A stretch of DNA of 64,000 bases, taken from contig OY987239.1 of NCBI GenBank assembly GCA_963920705.1, positions 12,263,004 to 12,327,003 on the forward strand, given 5' to 3'. Source of the DNA: Odiellus spinosus. Its lineage: Eukaryota > Arthropoda > Arachnida > Opiliones > Phalangiidae. A model generated the notes under the pieces. It saw nothing but the letters and a program-made list of their open reading frames with translations. It did no database searches and was not told where the DNA came from. How positions within the stretch are numbered: the first letter of the stretch is position 1; every line of letters starts with the position of its first letter. Shown here in pieces: positions 31,949-42,648 of this stretch. A program made the translations under genes and the position numbers.

Positions 31949-32532
31949 TTTTGAATTGAAACTACATATATAAACACATTGGATTAGTTTCACACTAAAA
32001 ATAATAAACATAACCCTTTTAAGGGTATAATAGAATGAAATAACTTTTATCTTACAACCATTTTAAGGTTATAACCACCATAAAATAACTATTTCTTGCT
32101 AGTATAACCCTAGAGTCTATGTAAAATAACTGTCATGCTTACCAATACTGAACTTTTCACGATGCTTGAAGAGAGAGCGGTAGATTTACTACAAGCCTTT
32201 ACTCGGAGATGGAGTTGGAGATTGTGATGATTAAGATTTAGAAAATTCACTATTTATACCCTTTCTTATCTTAAACAATGAGCCACTGATTAATTAGGAA
32301 GCGCTAGTTTTTTTCACACTCTGAAAAGACCTTTGAGTTCTATTTGAACTTTGATTTGAAATAACGCCAGCCATTTTGAATTTAACCATGGGAAAATCAA
32401 ATATTTAATTGACTCCTATCCTAGTGAATTATTTCCTTAGCAGAATATCGAAATATTCGGTTTTATTTGCATATTCGCTATCAATATTAAGAAATGGCAT
32501 TCTTTGGTGTTTAAAATCATAATTTTATTTGT
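31949..32532. promoter_or_regulatory. Spacer upstream of DNA polymerase gene
   Basis: About 580 bp between the polymerase start and the end of the PC4-like gene, both on the minus strand. It contains repeated TTATAACCnTTTTAAGG-type motifs at about 32010-32110, possibly promoter elements. No coding frame is credible. Confidence 0.4.
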
Positions 32533-33078
32533 TTACAAATATTGTTTCGAAATACAAATAATTTTAGTCACCATTTGCTTACAAAAATCGAAACTTAAAA
32601 AAGTTGAATTATTAAAGATTTCAGTAATTAATTGGATATTTAAATTATTTACAGCATTTGCAAAGTTAATTTCAACACGTTCCGCCCAATCATGTATAAG
32701 ACAATCATGTTGGTTTTGTGATGGGTGGTTAATGAGACATCCGTTGCATGAGTTTTTAATAAGTTCCGTTAGCTGTAGAATAACGATTTCCTTAATAGCT
32801 TGGAAAACTTTCTTAGATTCGTTAAGCATGATTACAACTTGTTGATGTTTTTCTAGGAGTTTCTCCCATAGAACTGGTCCTATAGCAAATCCATTTTTAG
32901 TGGGGAATAACATCCCATAGTTCTTTCCGTTCCCGGTCGTCATTTCGCGGATATTAAGCATCTTCCGGTCCTGGTATGACTTGAGTTCAACCCGTTTATT
33001 GTTTGACCCTTCCAAGAAAACTGACGAAGGACTTTCGCCCTCGTTTTGGAAGTATTGCGTCCTAGAAATATGAGTCAT
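32533..33078 (-). CDS. PC4-like ssDNA-binding protein, 181 aa
   Basis: The first gene of the right arm. Residues of about 25-70 resemble the PC4/SUB1 fold: VELKSYQDRKMLNIREMT, a short loop, then LFPTKNGFAIGPVLWEKLLE, matching the PC4 pattern of an IREY strand, a PTKKGI turn and a W-containing helix. PC4 proteins bind single-stranded DNA as dimers. The C-terminal half has CNGCLINHPSQNQHDCLIHD, a Cys/His motif that may bind zinc. Next to the polymerase, a replication role (ssDNA protection or transcription coactivation) is a reasonable inference. The start Met is at 33078. Confidence 0.75.
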   Translation of the reverse strand: MTHISRTQYFQNEGESPSSVFLEGSNNKRVELKSYQDRKMLNIREMTTGNGKNYGMLFPTKNGFAIGPVLWEKLLEKHQQVVIMLNESKKVFQAIKEIVILQLTELIKNSCNGCLINHPSQNQHDCLIHDWAERVEINFANAVNNLNIQLITEIFNNSTFLSFDFCKQMVTKIICISKQYL

Positions 33079-33088
33079 ATCAGTTGTG

Positions 33089-33402
33089 AAATAGGTTTTA
33101 CCAATGACGTGTAGGGTTTTACCAAGCGATTCAGCGTCAAATCAGTACTTGAGTTGGGAAATAGGTTTTACCAATGACGCGTAGGTTTTTACCAAGCGTC
33201 ATATCAGTACTTGAACTTGTGAAATAGGCTTTCCCCAATGACGTGTTGGGATTTTATCAGGATATTTCCCAATGATTACTTGAAAAAAACCGACGTATTA
33301 GGCTTAGGAACTTAGGATTTCCCCAATGACGTGTTGGGGTTTACCACGTGTTTAAACATATGGATTCGAATTTCCAATGACGTGTTGGGTTTAACCACGA
33401 GC
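33089..33402. repeat. Subterminal repeats CCAATGACGTGTTGGG in Polinton right end
   Basis: Four or five imperfect copies of a CCAATGACGTGTTGGG-like motif (some as ACCAATGACGCGTAGG) spaced by 35-90 bp, often preceded by GAAATAGG and followed by TTTACCA. Each has a CREB/ATF-like TGACGTG core. A second pair of longer repeats (CATACACGTTGTAA ... GTTCACCAACTTGTTTT) follows at about 33425-33500 and 33550-33620. Confidence 0.75.
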
Positions 33403-33895
33403 TCTAATTGTATATGTATTTCAATTTTCATACACGTTGTAAATAAGCCTTTTCAATTTTAATTTGGGATCGTGATGTTCACCAACTTGTTTTAACCACT
33501 TGTTTCAACTTGTAGTTGACCCAGCGTTTACTTATGATTTGTTTAATTTTCATACACGTTGTAATTAGGCCTAACTTTCCAATTTTAATTTGTGATCGTG
33601 GTGTTCACCAACTTGTTTTGGGGATTATTATTTCAATATCAATTTAGACAAATAATCGTATATTTGCCGTTTAAAATTCTTGTTGGGTATCTTTCACAAT
33701 GATTACTTTGAGATATTCTTGTAGTTATTTGTTAAGATATTTGAATATCCATCTATTTATTTTTCCATTGGGTTTTGGGATAAGACCTGGCATAGGAGAT
33801 AACACGATAAAAGACCCGCGCGAAATTCGAAAACGATAAAGGTTTAAAGAGGTTTCGGTATAGGTTATAGATCCACATTTGATTTGGCACCTTAT

Positions 33896-34297
33896 CATTT
33901 AAACTTTCAATCACGTGATAACACCCGAAAATATGAACATAGAGATAAGAAGAATCGTGAATCAAAGACTTTTATTGACCCACGTCCGCGAGTATAGAGA
34001 TAAGAGGGTATCCCTCCTTCCCTTCTATTAACCGATAGTACGCGAATGTCTGATCCAACGTGAACGATGTGGTGTTTAAGGAAAAGAACTGATAACTGAA
34101 ATAGCTAAGTTGTTTACGTCATCGCTCTCACAAACTATGGGTCCCGGGTTCGATTCCCGGAGCGAGAAAAAAAAAATAAAAAAAATTTTTAATTAAAAAT
34201 GGCGTCGGCTCCGTTTGACGTTCAAAATCCAAAATGGAGTCGGCTCCAACGGCTCCAACGGCTCCAAGTGAGGGTGAACCCCCCTTTATATACTACT
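33896..34297 (-). repeat. Polinton right terminal inverted repeat
   Basis: About 402 bp, the near-identical inverse of the left repeat, ending CCTTTATATACTACT next to the CGCCTT duplication. Confidence 0.95.
34100..34166 (+). other. tRNA-like segment in right TIR
   Basis: Inverted copy of the left-TIR segment with the same B box and A-box-like sequence and apparently no differences. It is followed by A/T-runs that could act as polymerase III terminators on the opposite strand. Confidence 0.5.
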
Positions 34298-35246
34298 CGC
34301 CTTCGTGAGCTGGTTGTTGGGAGTCATGTTTGTCACTTTCGAAATCTCGAGTTATCTCAAGTCGGAATTCTCCGAAATCAAATACACTAGAGTGGATACC
34401 ATCGACGACCTCCTGAAGCAAGAGGGAAAAATTAAAATTGGATTAATGGAAGGCGAAGTCCAGGACATGCTTGTCGCCAGAAAGGTAATGTTCCAGATAA
34501 AAGCTTCGTCCATTCAACCTTGCAAAATGACACCGATGGTTTAACTCCCATTCGAACCGCAGGCTTTAACTGAACCGAAATTCCAAAGACTGGAAGAGAT
34601 ACTGAATGGCGAACGGGACATTGGAGAAAAGATGGACATACTGGAATTGTTCACGGGTGAAGTTTTTGAGCAAGTGGCCAATCGGAAACTGATTTTAATT
34701 TCTGATCAAATTGGGGTTTTATGCGCCATGAGTCATCACTTTTTCAATCAAGAAACCCTCTTCGACTTCAAGGAGATCTTTTATTTCTCCGAGGCGATTG
34801 AGCAGAGCTACGATGTCGCCCTTTTCTCGACCAGTTTCGTGGGAACACCACAATCCGCAGTCATTAACGAATTGTAAGTTTGACAGAAACACGCTTGAAA
34901 ACAAACTCCACACTCACCTTAGAATTTTAGATGAAGGCCTTTTTAATTTGCATTTAGGGACTACCGACTGCGAAGAATAAGAAATTTTCTAACGTAAATA
35001 ATTCCTTGGTGTAATAGGTTGACAATTTACTTTGAATGCAAGTTGATACAACCGGATGTACAGCGCGTATTGTTCATGATCGATATTCTACGATGGTCAG
35101 AGCCCGCGCAGTTGGAAACGAATCAATTAACCCTGAAGGGAGCGGAAAGCGTCATCGTACTCTACTTGATCGGAAACGCCATCGCCATCGTCTACTTTCT
35201 AATCGCCACACTAACGACTCTGCTCATAAATCTCTATAAAAACTAA

Positions 35247-36384
35247 ACTGAAATAGCGAATACCATAGACATTAAACAGAAGGACAAGAAGGGCAAGATG
35301 GCTTAAACGATGTGGCGAAATTTTGCAGAAAATCTATCCAAACTAGCTCGCGTTTCGAATAGGCAAAATGAAATGTCACTAATGATATAGCACTAATGAT
35401 ATGACGTCATGGCTTTTGGATCCGAGTAAATGCCTTCTAGTTCTTCCAGTTATTGTCTATGACTAGTACCGATGAAGTTGAATAACAAAGTCAAATCGAA
35501 CGAACATATAGCGCAAAATTACCACAGGTATTTAGATAATTACCGTTAATTAGTAAACTCGTCCATAAATAAATAAAACACCCGCCACTATCCCTTTAGT
35601 AGAACATAATGCCTTTTTAAACTAATTAAAAATAATGCCTTTTTAAAATATTTAAAAATAATGCCTTTTTAAAATATTTAAAAATAATGCCTTTTTAAAC
35701 TAATTAAAAATAATACCTTTTTAAACTAATTAAAAATAATACCTTTTTAAAATATTTAAAAATAATGCCTTTTTAAAATATTTAAAAATAATACCTTTTT
35801 AAAATATTTAAAAATAATGCCTTTTTAAACTATTTAAAAATAATACCTTTTTAAAATATTTAAAAATAATGCCTTTTTAAAATATTGGTTTTTGAAGACA
35901 TTCCACCAAGTAATAATTTCCCCCTAAAACCAAATTGAACTTTATCCTTATGCCAGTTGATCGTGCTGGCTTCGATTTAGCGCATGCGCGCCTTGGAATG
36001 CTTAGAATTCCAGTTGAAATTTTTGAAATTTAAATTTAAAATAATCGCATCGCACTTTAACATCAGATAGATGAATAACATTGTATAATAATATTAATAT
36101 TTATGAAAGAACTTGTCAACTAAATAATTCTTCGACGAAAAGAGGTAACTGGGTGGCAATGATCTATTTACTTGAAAAGCTGGTTAACCTTCACAAATTT
36201 TATTTTCCACGGCCAATTTTTTTCTTTTGAGAAATTAAATGTTATATAATGTCGAGGCAATAAAGGGAAATCCTCGGGAAAATTATTAATTAAATTAATT
36301 GATTGGATTTTAGTATTTAAATTTATTCTGAATTTTTTCACAATTTTAAATCATTTAGTTCAACTAGAAAATAATATTTCAAAC
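35247..36384. other. IR-3 downstream region
   Basis: It includes the 3' flank shared with IR-2 (to about 36005), interrupted by a 26-bp tandem repeat, then AT-rich unique sequence. No gene is seen. Confidence 0.55.
35610..35885. repeat. 26-bp tandem repeat (AATGCCTTTTTAAA...)
   Basis: About ten copies of a 26-bp unit AATGCCTTTTTAAAATATTT(AAAAAT), with AATACC and CTAATT variants. Confidence 0.9.
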
Positions 36385-36723
36385 CAGAAGCCGATGAAAC
36401 CCTCCTTTGAAGTTTATTACTCCCGGGGGTCTTGTCTACCCCTCTCTGTATGGGTTAGTTTCAAAAAGCGCGATTCGTACGCCTCCTAACGGTAGATATT
36501 TTCGGAGCCGGAGTTCGTCCACCGAATATCTCTAGCAGCCTCGGAGTTCGTCAAAAAAACGTCGTCGTTTGTGGAGAGAGAGAATTTCCAATTTTCCGTA
36601 GACAGGGGGGATGAAGTAGGACCCCTTCTAACTCGTAAAATTGGGAATTTTACCCATACAGAGAGGAACGCTATATCGAACATTAGAGTAGTAGATTTCA
36701 AAGAAGGGTTTCATCGGCTTCTG
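36385..36723. mobile_element. MITE family A copy 2 (339 bp)
   Basis: CAGAAGCCGATG ends; 7-bp duplication TTCAAAC at 36378-36384 and 36724-36730. It is intergenic, between IR-3 and P450-A. Confidence 0.93.
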
Positions 36724-36730
36724 TTCAAAC

Positions 36731-37283
36731 ATATATCGAACAATAGCTAGGCTTATATTTTAATGAAGCGACTATCCGACCAATCAGAGGCTAGATAGTC
36801 TATCCAGCTGTGTTGATTGCGAACCAGTTAATCTATACGCCAAGCGCGGCCCGCCTATTTCTAACACTCTCTCAGGACTCAAAATATAGAGTAGGAAGAG
36901 TCCAAACCACTTGAGCCAGACAGGGGTGATGACTTTTTTACCTAGTTTTAAATGATGGGCTTGTACGTCTACTTGTCACTTTCCTTATAGTATTAAGCTA
37001 GGGGGCGTGGTTTACTTTTATAACACAAGGTCATACACTTTTGATAGAGGTACTATAAACTTCGTACACTAAATTTAATTAACAATATCTGCCGCATTCT
37101 TTAGAAATCATCGAGCAATTGAATGATACTTAACCCTTAGATAAATATAATCAATATAATAGTTAAGAAAAATTGATATATTATTTTAGTCGCGTATGAA
37201 ATTCTTTTTGATAAAGAAAAATATATTATTTAACCTTATCTAATATATGTTAGCAAAATTCGTTTAGACACCATAAATGAAAC
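36731..37283. other. P450-A upstream region with old dispersed repeat
   Basis: About 36770-37000 is an old repeat seen inverted at about 53900-54240 (shared words: CCAATCAG, TTTGGACC/GGTCCAAA-like, ACACTCTC, GTCATCACCCC-like). The remainder is AT-rich P450-A 5' flank. Confidence 0.45.
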
Positions 37284-40200
37284 ATGGAATTTTTGGGCTT
37301 AAAATACGTTTTAATAAATTTTAACTTGGAGCTAATAATATTCAGTTTAACTCTTGGATTATCCTATTTTTTGATACAATATTATAATCACTGGAAACAA
37401 AGACTCCCTCCAGGACCATGGGGACTACCATTCATTGGATATAGACCATTCTTAGACAAAAATATGCCTAAGAAATTCAATCAATTGGCTCAAAAATATG
37501 GACAAATTTTTGGGTAATTTTAGCATTTTTTTTTCTCCCAATGACTATTTTAAATATATTAATTGCACCTATATCGACTTGTAGAATTTCAATTGGACGT
37601 GTTTATGTAGTGGTATTGAATGATTTGGAGCATACAGTAGAAGCCTTTCGACAAGACGCCTCGTCAGGTCGACCACACGAAGCTTTTTATAATTATTCCG
37701 AATTTGAACGTAAGTATCCTAATTTTAATTTGATTTTTAAATTTTGCCTGATTTTTAATAATTAAATAAAAATTCAGGGAATTTTTCACAATTTTCCATC
37801 AATTATTTCAGTTCTAAAATAATATTTGAAACTTAAGTGACTAACCGACCAATCAGAGACTAGATTATATCAAGGAGGATCAGAGAAGGAGAGGAAATGT
37901 GGGGACGGCGCGGTTCCTACTGCGTCGGCCTAAACTCCCACTCTGGGAGAACGGGGGTAGAGACGTTTCGTGGTAAAATGTTGTCACGTGGGTAAAACGA
38001 TTCCTTTATGAGACGCGCTAGCTAGCGACCACGTGATAACAGTTTACCTCGAGAATTTCCTATCCCCCCTTTCCACCCGAGTGGGAGGTTGGCTCTTCTC
38101 TCTCTAACTCAACGCAGCCCCACATTTCCTCTCCTTCTCTGATCCTCCTTGATTATATCCCACGATGATTTAGAATAGCTAATTATTGAGATATTTTGGA
38201 TTCATTTAAGCTAATTAGTATTTTTGAAAATTTGGTGTTGTAACTAACTAACAGCTTCATTAATTAATTTATTTTTCAATTAAATATTTATGTTAATTAA
38301 GATTTTGGACACTCCAACGGTCAGTTATGGAAAGAACACAGAAAATGCGTTTCTGGATATTTTAGACACCTTTTCAGGGATGATGGAAAATATTACCATC
38401 TGCAAACAATTTTGCACGTAAGCTAAGCTGCCATTAACACTCCACTTTATTTAAATATCAGCCTAATCCAAGATTTTAACTAAAATTATAAACAAATATT
38501 AACACTAGAAATAAATTTAAAACTTTACATAAAAATAGGCTTAACTGGATTCATGGAGATGAACTTAATTTCTCCACATTAAAGGGTCATCGCCCAATCA
38601 AATAACGGGCCTTGTCTAATTGGTGGATGATCCTTCAATGGAAAGAAATTCAGGATCTCTATGAATCTAGCTAAGCCTATTTTCTGGATAATTATAAATA
38701 TATTTCTAGTTTTAGGAACATTAAAAATTTGTTAGGTTGCATTATCCCTTTAAAGGGAGGATGCAACCTAACAACAAGTGATTTTTTTATCGATTTCTTA
38801 TTGTTTAAATAGGCCTAATCCACTATTTAAAAAATTTACAAACAAATATTAAACTAGAAATAAATTTAAAACTTACCCTGAAAATAGGCTTAGTGGGATT
38901 CATGGAGATCCTGATTTCCTCGCGTGTCAGGTCTAGCGACCAATCGAACGCGATTGTAAGTCTCGTGGAGATCTCGCGTGAACGACGGGCCTTCGCTTAT
39001 TGGTCGCTAGACCTGACACGGACGCGATTCAGGATCTCCACGAATCCCGCTAAGCCTATTTTCAGGGTAAGTTTTAAATTTATTTCTAGTTTAATATTTG
39101 TATTGTAAACTTTTTATCGATGGATTAGGCCTATTTAAACGATAAGAAATCGATAAAAAATAACTTGTAATTAGGTTGCATTCTCCCTTTAAGTTTTGCG
39201 TGCAAAAAATATATAATTTTTTTGTAATGAACCAACGCTTACAGGATGAAGTGTCGCACTTTGTGACAACTTTATCAGAAGCTGATAAAGATACTAACGT
39301 AGATCTTGGGGATGTCCTAAGCGAAGTAACGAACAACACCATCTTTAAATACCTATTCGGTAGATCTTTGAAGAAAGATGACCCGTTTATCCGTGATATG
39401 AACGAACAACAAAGTCATATACTAGATCAAGGGGCCATCAACGTAGTCACGGCATATTTACCGGAATTACGATTCATATGGCGAAAAATTTTACCAGAAC
39501 AAATCAAATTGAAAAATGCCTCCAAACGAGTCGAGGAATTTATAAGGTATTAGTTTTTAACAGAAGCCGATGAAACCCTCCTTTGAAGTCTATTACTCCC
39601 TGGTCTTGTCTACCCCTCTCTGTATGGGTTAGTTTCAAAAAAGCACGATTCGTACGCCTCCTAACGGTAGATATTTTCGGAGCGGGAGTTCGTCCAGCGA
39701 ATATCTCTAGCAGCCTCGGAGTTCGTCAAAAAAACGTCGTCGTTTGTGGAGAGAGAGAATTTCCAATTTTCCGTAGACAGGGGGGTATGAAGTAGGACCC
39801 CTCCGATCTCGTAAAATTGTGAATTTTACCCATACAGAGAGGAGCGCTATATGGAACATTAGAGTAGTAGACTTCAAAGGAGGGTTTCATCGGCTTCTGT
39901 TTTTAATTATAAATTAGTTACCAAAAAACAACACCTAATACCTTAATATTATCAGCAAAGGTTAGGATATACTAGGAGACACTAGTGTAAAAATCTCATA
40001 TTAACTTTTCCTATATTTCCTATATTTTCACCTCCTTCCTATTTTCTCCTATAATTTAATGTCAATTCCTATAATCTCCTATATTTCTACTCAAAATCTC
40101 TAGTTAAGGGTAAAGTTCTAAATCATACTGTCAGCCGTGGCTGGATAAGATTATTTTAGCTTAACTGTACATTTTCCAGTTAAAATAGTCTGTAAAATTC

Positions 40201-42648
40201 CATACTATTTAAGCAATTGGATCATATTAATACCGTGTTTAAACCGGTGGCGAGAGTTGGGACGCAATAATTAAACATGGTTCCTACTTTTAATTATTTT
40301 CCTATTTTATCCTATATTTTACATAAAATTCTTCATATATTTTCCTATATTTCGCAAAGAAATTTCCTATATAGGATTTTCAAATTTTCAGTGGTCACCC
40401 TGTAATTATTCTTTTTAAACTATAGAATCGAAATTGAAAACCACAAGAATGTGTTTGATTCTGAACATCCTAAGGATTTCATTGATCTTTGTTTACTACG
40501 TCAACAATCAAACGAAAATGGAGCTTTGTATAATGGTATGGAACCTTTACATACGCGGTATAGTTGTAGTGAAGGGAGAGGTGATTTAGACCAAGAAGGA
40601 TCAGATAAGGAGAGGAAAAGTGGGGCTGCGTGGAGTTAGAGAGAGAAGAGCCAACCTCCCACTCGGGTGGAAAGGGGGGATAGGAAATTCTCGAGGTAAA
40701 CTGTTGTCACGTGGTCGCTAGCTAGCGCGTCTCGTAAAGGATTCGTTTTACCCACGTGACAACAATTTACCACGAAGCATCTCTACCCCCGTCTGTCCCC
40801 CGTTCTCCCAGAGTGGGAGTTTAGGCCGACGCAGTAGGAGCCGCGCCGTTCCCACTTTTCCTCTCCTTATCTGACCTTCTTGTTTAGACCCAGTCCAGAT
40901 TAGAAAATAAATAGGCTTAGCTTGATTTCCACGAATCCTGCTAAGCCTAATTTCCAGTTTTAAATTTATTTTAATTAAATTAAATCTTTCTTCTTCTTCT
41001 AGATGGATGGCTTAACAGCGACGTACAAATACTCTTAACTGGGGGTGCTGATACCACTAGGACATCCTTAAAATGGATGTTCATGGTCATGGCTGCTTAC
41101 CCCGAAGTTCAAGATAAGATTTACCAAGAAATTAAACAAGTATTTGGACGTGACAAGAAACCGAGATGGGAGGATCGGTACTTGTTACCTTACACGATGG
41201 CGACCGTTATGGAAACCCAAAGATTCAAAACTCTTATCCCTATTAGTTCAGTTAGATGGTAAGGTATTTATTACAATTGTTATAAGCAAAAGTCTATAAT
41301 TTATATCATAAAAGTAAACAACCCCCGTAGCCTAATACTATCAGAAAATTGGCATGTAAACGTAGTAGCCCATGACTTAAATTAAAAAGTTTTAGACCCT
41401 CGAATAGTATCAGAAGTATATAATAACCCCCTTCGGAGGGAAGTATGAAAGCCCTTATACTACCAATGCTAAAAATCACGAACAACGAGAGCCCGCTGCT
41501 GACTATCTAGGCCACTAGCTCGCGCTGGACTTCTCAATGTCGCTACTCTAGTAAATGGTCTTTGTATAAACAAGACGGCTCGATTTGTGTTTAGAACTTC
41601 CTGTCTCGGGAGTCAGGCTGTCCGTTAAAATGGAGTCGAAGGTTGACTTCGGCTCGCGAGTTCCGGAAGCTCGCGTAGGGAAAATTTAGTCAGGTTCAAA
41701 ATGGTGTAACTATTTTTTGGTAGTAAAGCGGTGTGTCGATCCGCCGCGATTTACGCCGGGCACTCGTTGTTCGTCGATTTTGCCTACCTTTCATACTTCC
41801 CCCCGAAGGGGGTTATTATATACCTCTGATAGTATCTATTAATCTTAGGTATTTTACAATATTTCTACGTTTTTGGTTATAGTGCAGTGGAAGACTTCAC
41901 CGTCAAGGGATACTGTATTCCTAAAGGGGCTATCATCGTTTCTAATTTATGGGCCATTCATAACGACGAAAAATATTGGGATAAACCTTCGGAATTTAAC
42001 CCCGAACATTATCTGACCAAAGACGGTCAATTAGACGCAAATAAGCGGCTTGCCACCTTTTCATATGGTAAATGTTTCACCAGAAGTAGATGAAACCCTC
42101 CTTTGAAGTCTACTACTCTAATGTTCCATATAGCGCTCCTCTCTGTAAGGGTAAAATTCACAATTTTCCGAGATCGGAGGGGTCCTACTTCATCCCTCCT
42201 GTCTACGGAAAATTGGAAATTCTCTCTCTCCACAAACGACGACGTTTTTTTGACGAACTCCGAGGCTGCTAGAGATATTCGCTGGACGAACTCCCGCTCC
42301 GAAAATATCTACCGTTAGGAGGCGTACGAATCGCGCTTTTTTGAAACTAACCCATACAGAGAGGGGTAGACAAGACCCGGGAGTAATAGACTTCAAAGGA
42401 GGGTTTCATCGGCTTCTGGCTTCACTAATAGAGACTAATCTAATCTTAATTATGACACGTCGTCTCTCATAGGTAAAAGAGATTGTCCAGGTAAAAATCA
42501 AGCCAAAATGGAGCTTTTTTTGTTCTTAGCCGGAGTATTGCAAAGATACAAAATACTTCCACCAACTAATGGTGTTTCTTTCGAAGAAAAACCTGGTCTA
42601 ATTACGTACCCTGTTAAACCTTACGTTCGATTTCAAACCAGAATTTAA
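37284..42648 (+). CDS. Cytochrome P450-A (clan 2-like), intact
   Basis: Eight exons: 37284-37513, 37585-37709, 38302-38417, 39245-39546, 40426-40535, 41003-41258, 41883-42067 and 42473-42648. They join in frame to 499 residues, the standard length for a microsomal P450. Features: an N-terminal membrane anchor (LELIIFSLTLGLSYFLIQ), the hinge LPPGPWGLPFIGY, the C-helix WKEHRK, the I-helix GGADTT, the K-helix ETQR (ExxR), the PERF-region equivalent FNPEHY and the heme loop FSYGKRDCPG with its Cys ligand. This haem monooxygenase would act at the endoplasmic reticulum on a hydrophobic substrate that cannot be named here. Introns 2 to 7 carry MITEs or related elements. P450-B is a diverged tandem paralogue. 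Confidence 0.9.
37871..38151. mobile_element. MITE family B copy 3 (281 bp), P450-A intron 2
   Basis: CAAGGAGGATCAG ends; 7-bp duplication ATTATAT at 37864-37870 and 38152-38158. Confidence 0.93.
38447..38749. mobile_element. Degenerate family D element, P450-A intron 3
   Basis: Diverged copy of the foldback family next to it: GCCTAATCC, ACTAGAAATAAATTTAAAAC and AAAATAGGCTTA on the left, and the inverse with GGTTGCATTATCCCT on the right. The left end is not clear. Confidence 0.65.
38754..39188. mobile_element. Family D foldback MITE copy 1, TTAA target
   Basis: Ends AGGGAGGATGCAACCTAA and TTAGGTTGCATTCTCCCT flanked by TTAA on both sides. The two halves are nearly complete inverse copies, so the element is a long hairpin. 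The TTAA duplication suggests mobilisation by a piggyBac- or Kolobok-type transposase. Confidence 0.88.
39561..39899. mobile_element. MITE family A copy 3 (339 bp), P450-A intron 4
   Basis: CAGAAGCCGATG ends; 7-bp duplication TTTTTAA on both sides. It starts 14 bp after the exon 4 donor site. Confidence 0.93.
39950..40412. other. CCTATATTTCC-rich sequence with hAT-like right end, P450-A intron 4
   Basis: AT-rich sequence with repeated TCCTATATTT words. The right side, read in reverse, begins CAGGGTGACCACTG, a hAT-like terminus. The left end may be near ACACTAGTGTAAAAATC. The boundaries are not secure. Confidence 0.4.
40592..40882. mobile_element. MITE family B copy 4 (291 bp), P450-A intron 5
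   Basis: CAAGAAGGATCAGATAAGG end; 7-bp duplication TTTAGAC at 40585-40591 and 40883-40889. Opposite orientation to copies 1 and 3. Confidence 0.93.
41410..41829. mobile_element. MITE family C copy 1 (420 bp), P450-A intron 6
   Basis: Ends TCAGAAGTATATAATAACCC and inverse (consensus TCAGAGGTATATAATAACCC); 5-bp duplication TAGTA at 41405-41409 and 41830-41834. The inner part is GC-richer and has no protein. Confidence 0.9.
42081..42418. mobile_element. MITE family A copy 4 (338 bp, reversed), P450-A intron 7
   Basis: CAGAAGTAGATG / CATCGGCTTCTG ends; duplication GTTTCAC / GCTTCAC with one mismatch. It begins 14 bp after the exon 7 donor. Confidence 0.9.

Larger units (their letters stand above)
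19916..34297. mobile_element. Complete Polinton/Maverick (adintovirus-like) element, 14,382 bp
   Basis: Bounded by terminal inverted repeats of about 0.4 kb beginning AGTAGTATATAAAGG and flanked by a 6-bp duplication. It encodes the Polinton core set: packaging ATPase, retroviral-type integrase, adenain-like protease, protein-primed DNA polymerase B, double jelly-roll major capsid protein and penton-like minor capsid protein, plus small virion-type proteins and a PC4-like ssDNA-binding protein. Left-arm genes point right and right-arm genes point left, meeting at about 27250-27600. Several left-arm frames overlap by a few bases (ATGA, TAATG), a compact viral arrangement. All frames are open. 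Such elements are regarded as integrated forms of double-stranded DNA viruses, and this copy has what mobility and virion formation are thought to need. No envelope gene is seen. Confidence 0.96.
16989..35246 (+). pseudogene. IR-3: ionotropic receptor split in exon 6 by a Polinton
   Basis: Eight exons: 16989-17039, 18059-18135, 19170-19242, 19345-19515, 19587-19761, exon 6 in two pieces (19873-19915 and 34304-34484), 34563-34873 and 35018-35246. Exon 6 pieces add to 224 bp, exactly the length of exon 6 in IR-1 and IR-2, and the break falls inside the pore-region codons. No other stop or frameshift was found, so apart from the insertion the receptor would be 436 residues and intact. Intron 1 holds MITE B copy 2 and intron 2 a hAT-like element. 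As it stands, the allele cannot produce a normal receptor unless the 14.4-kb insert is removed, and the insert carries its own genes and signals. Its open state elsewhere says that inactivation was recent. Confidence 0.85.
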
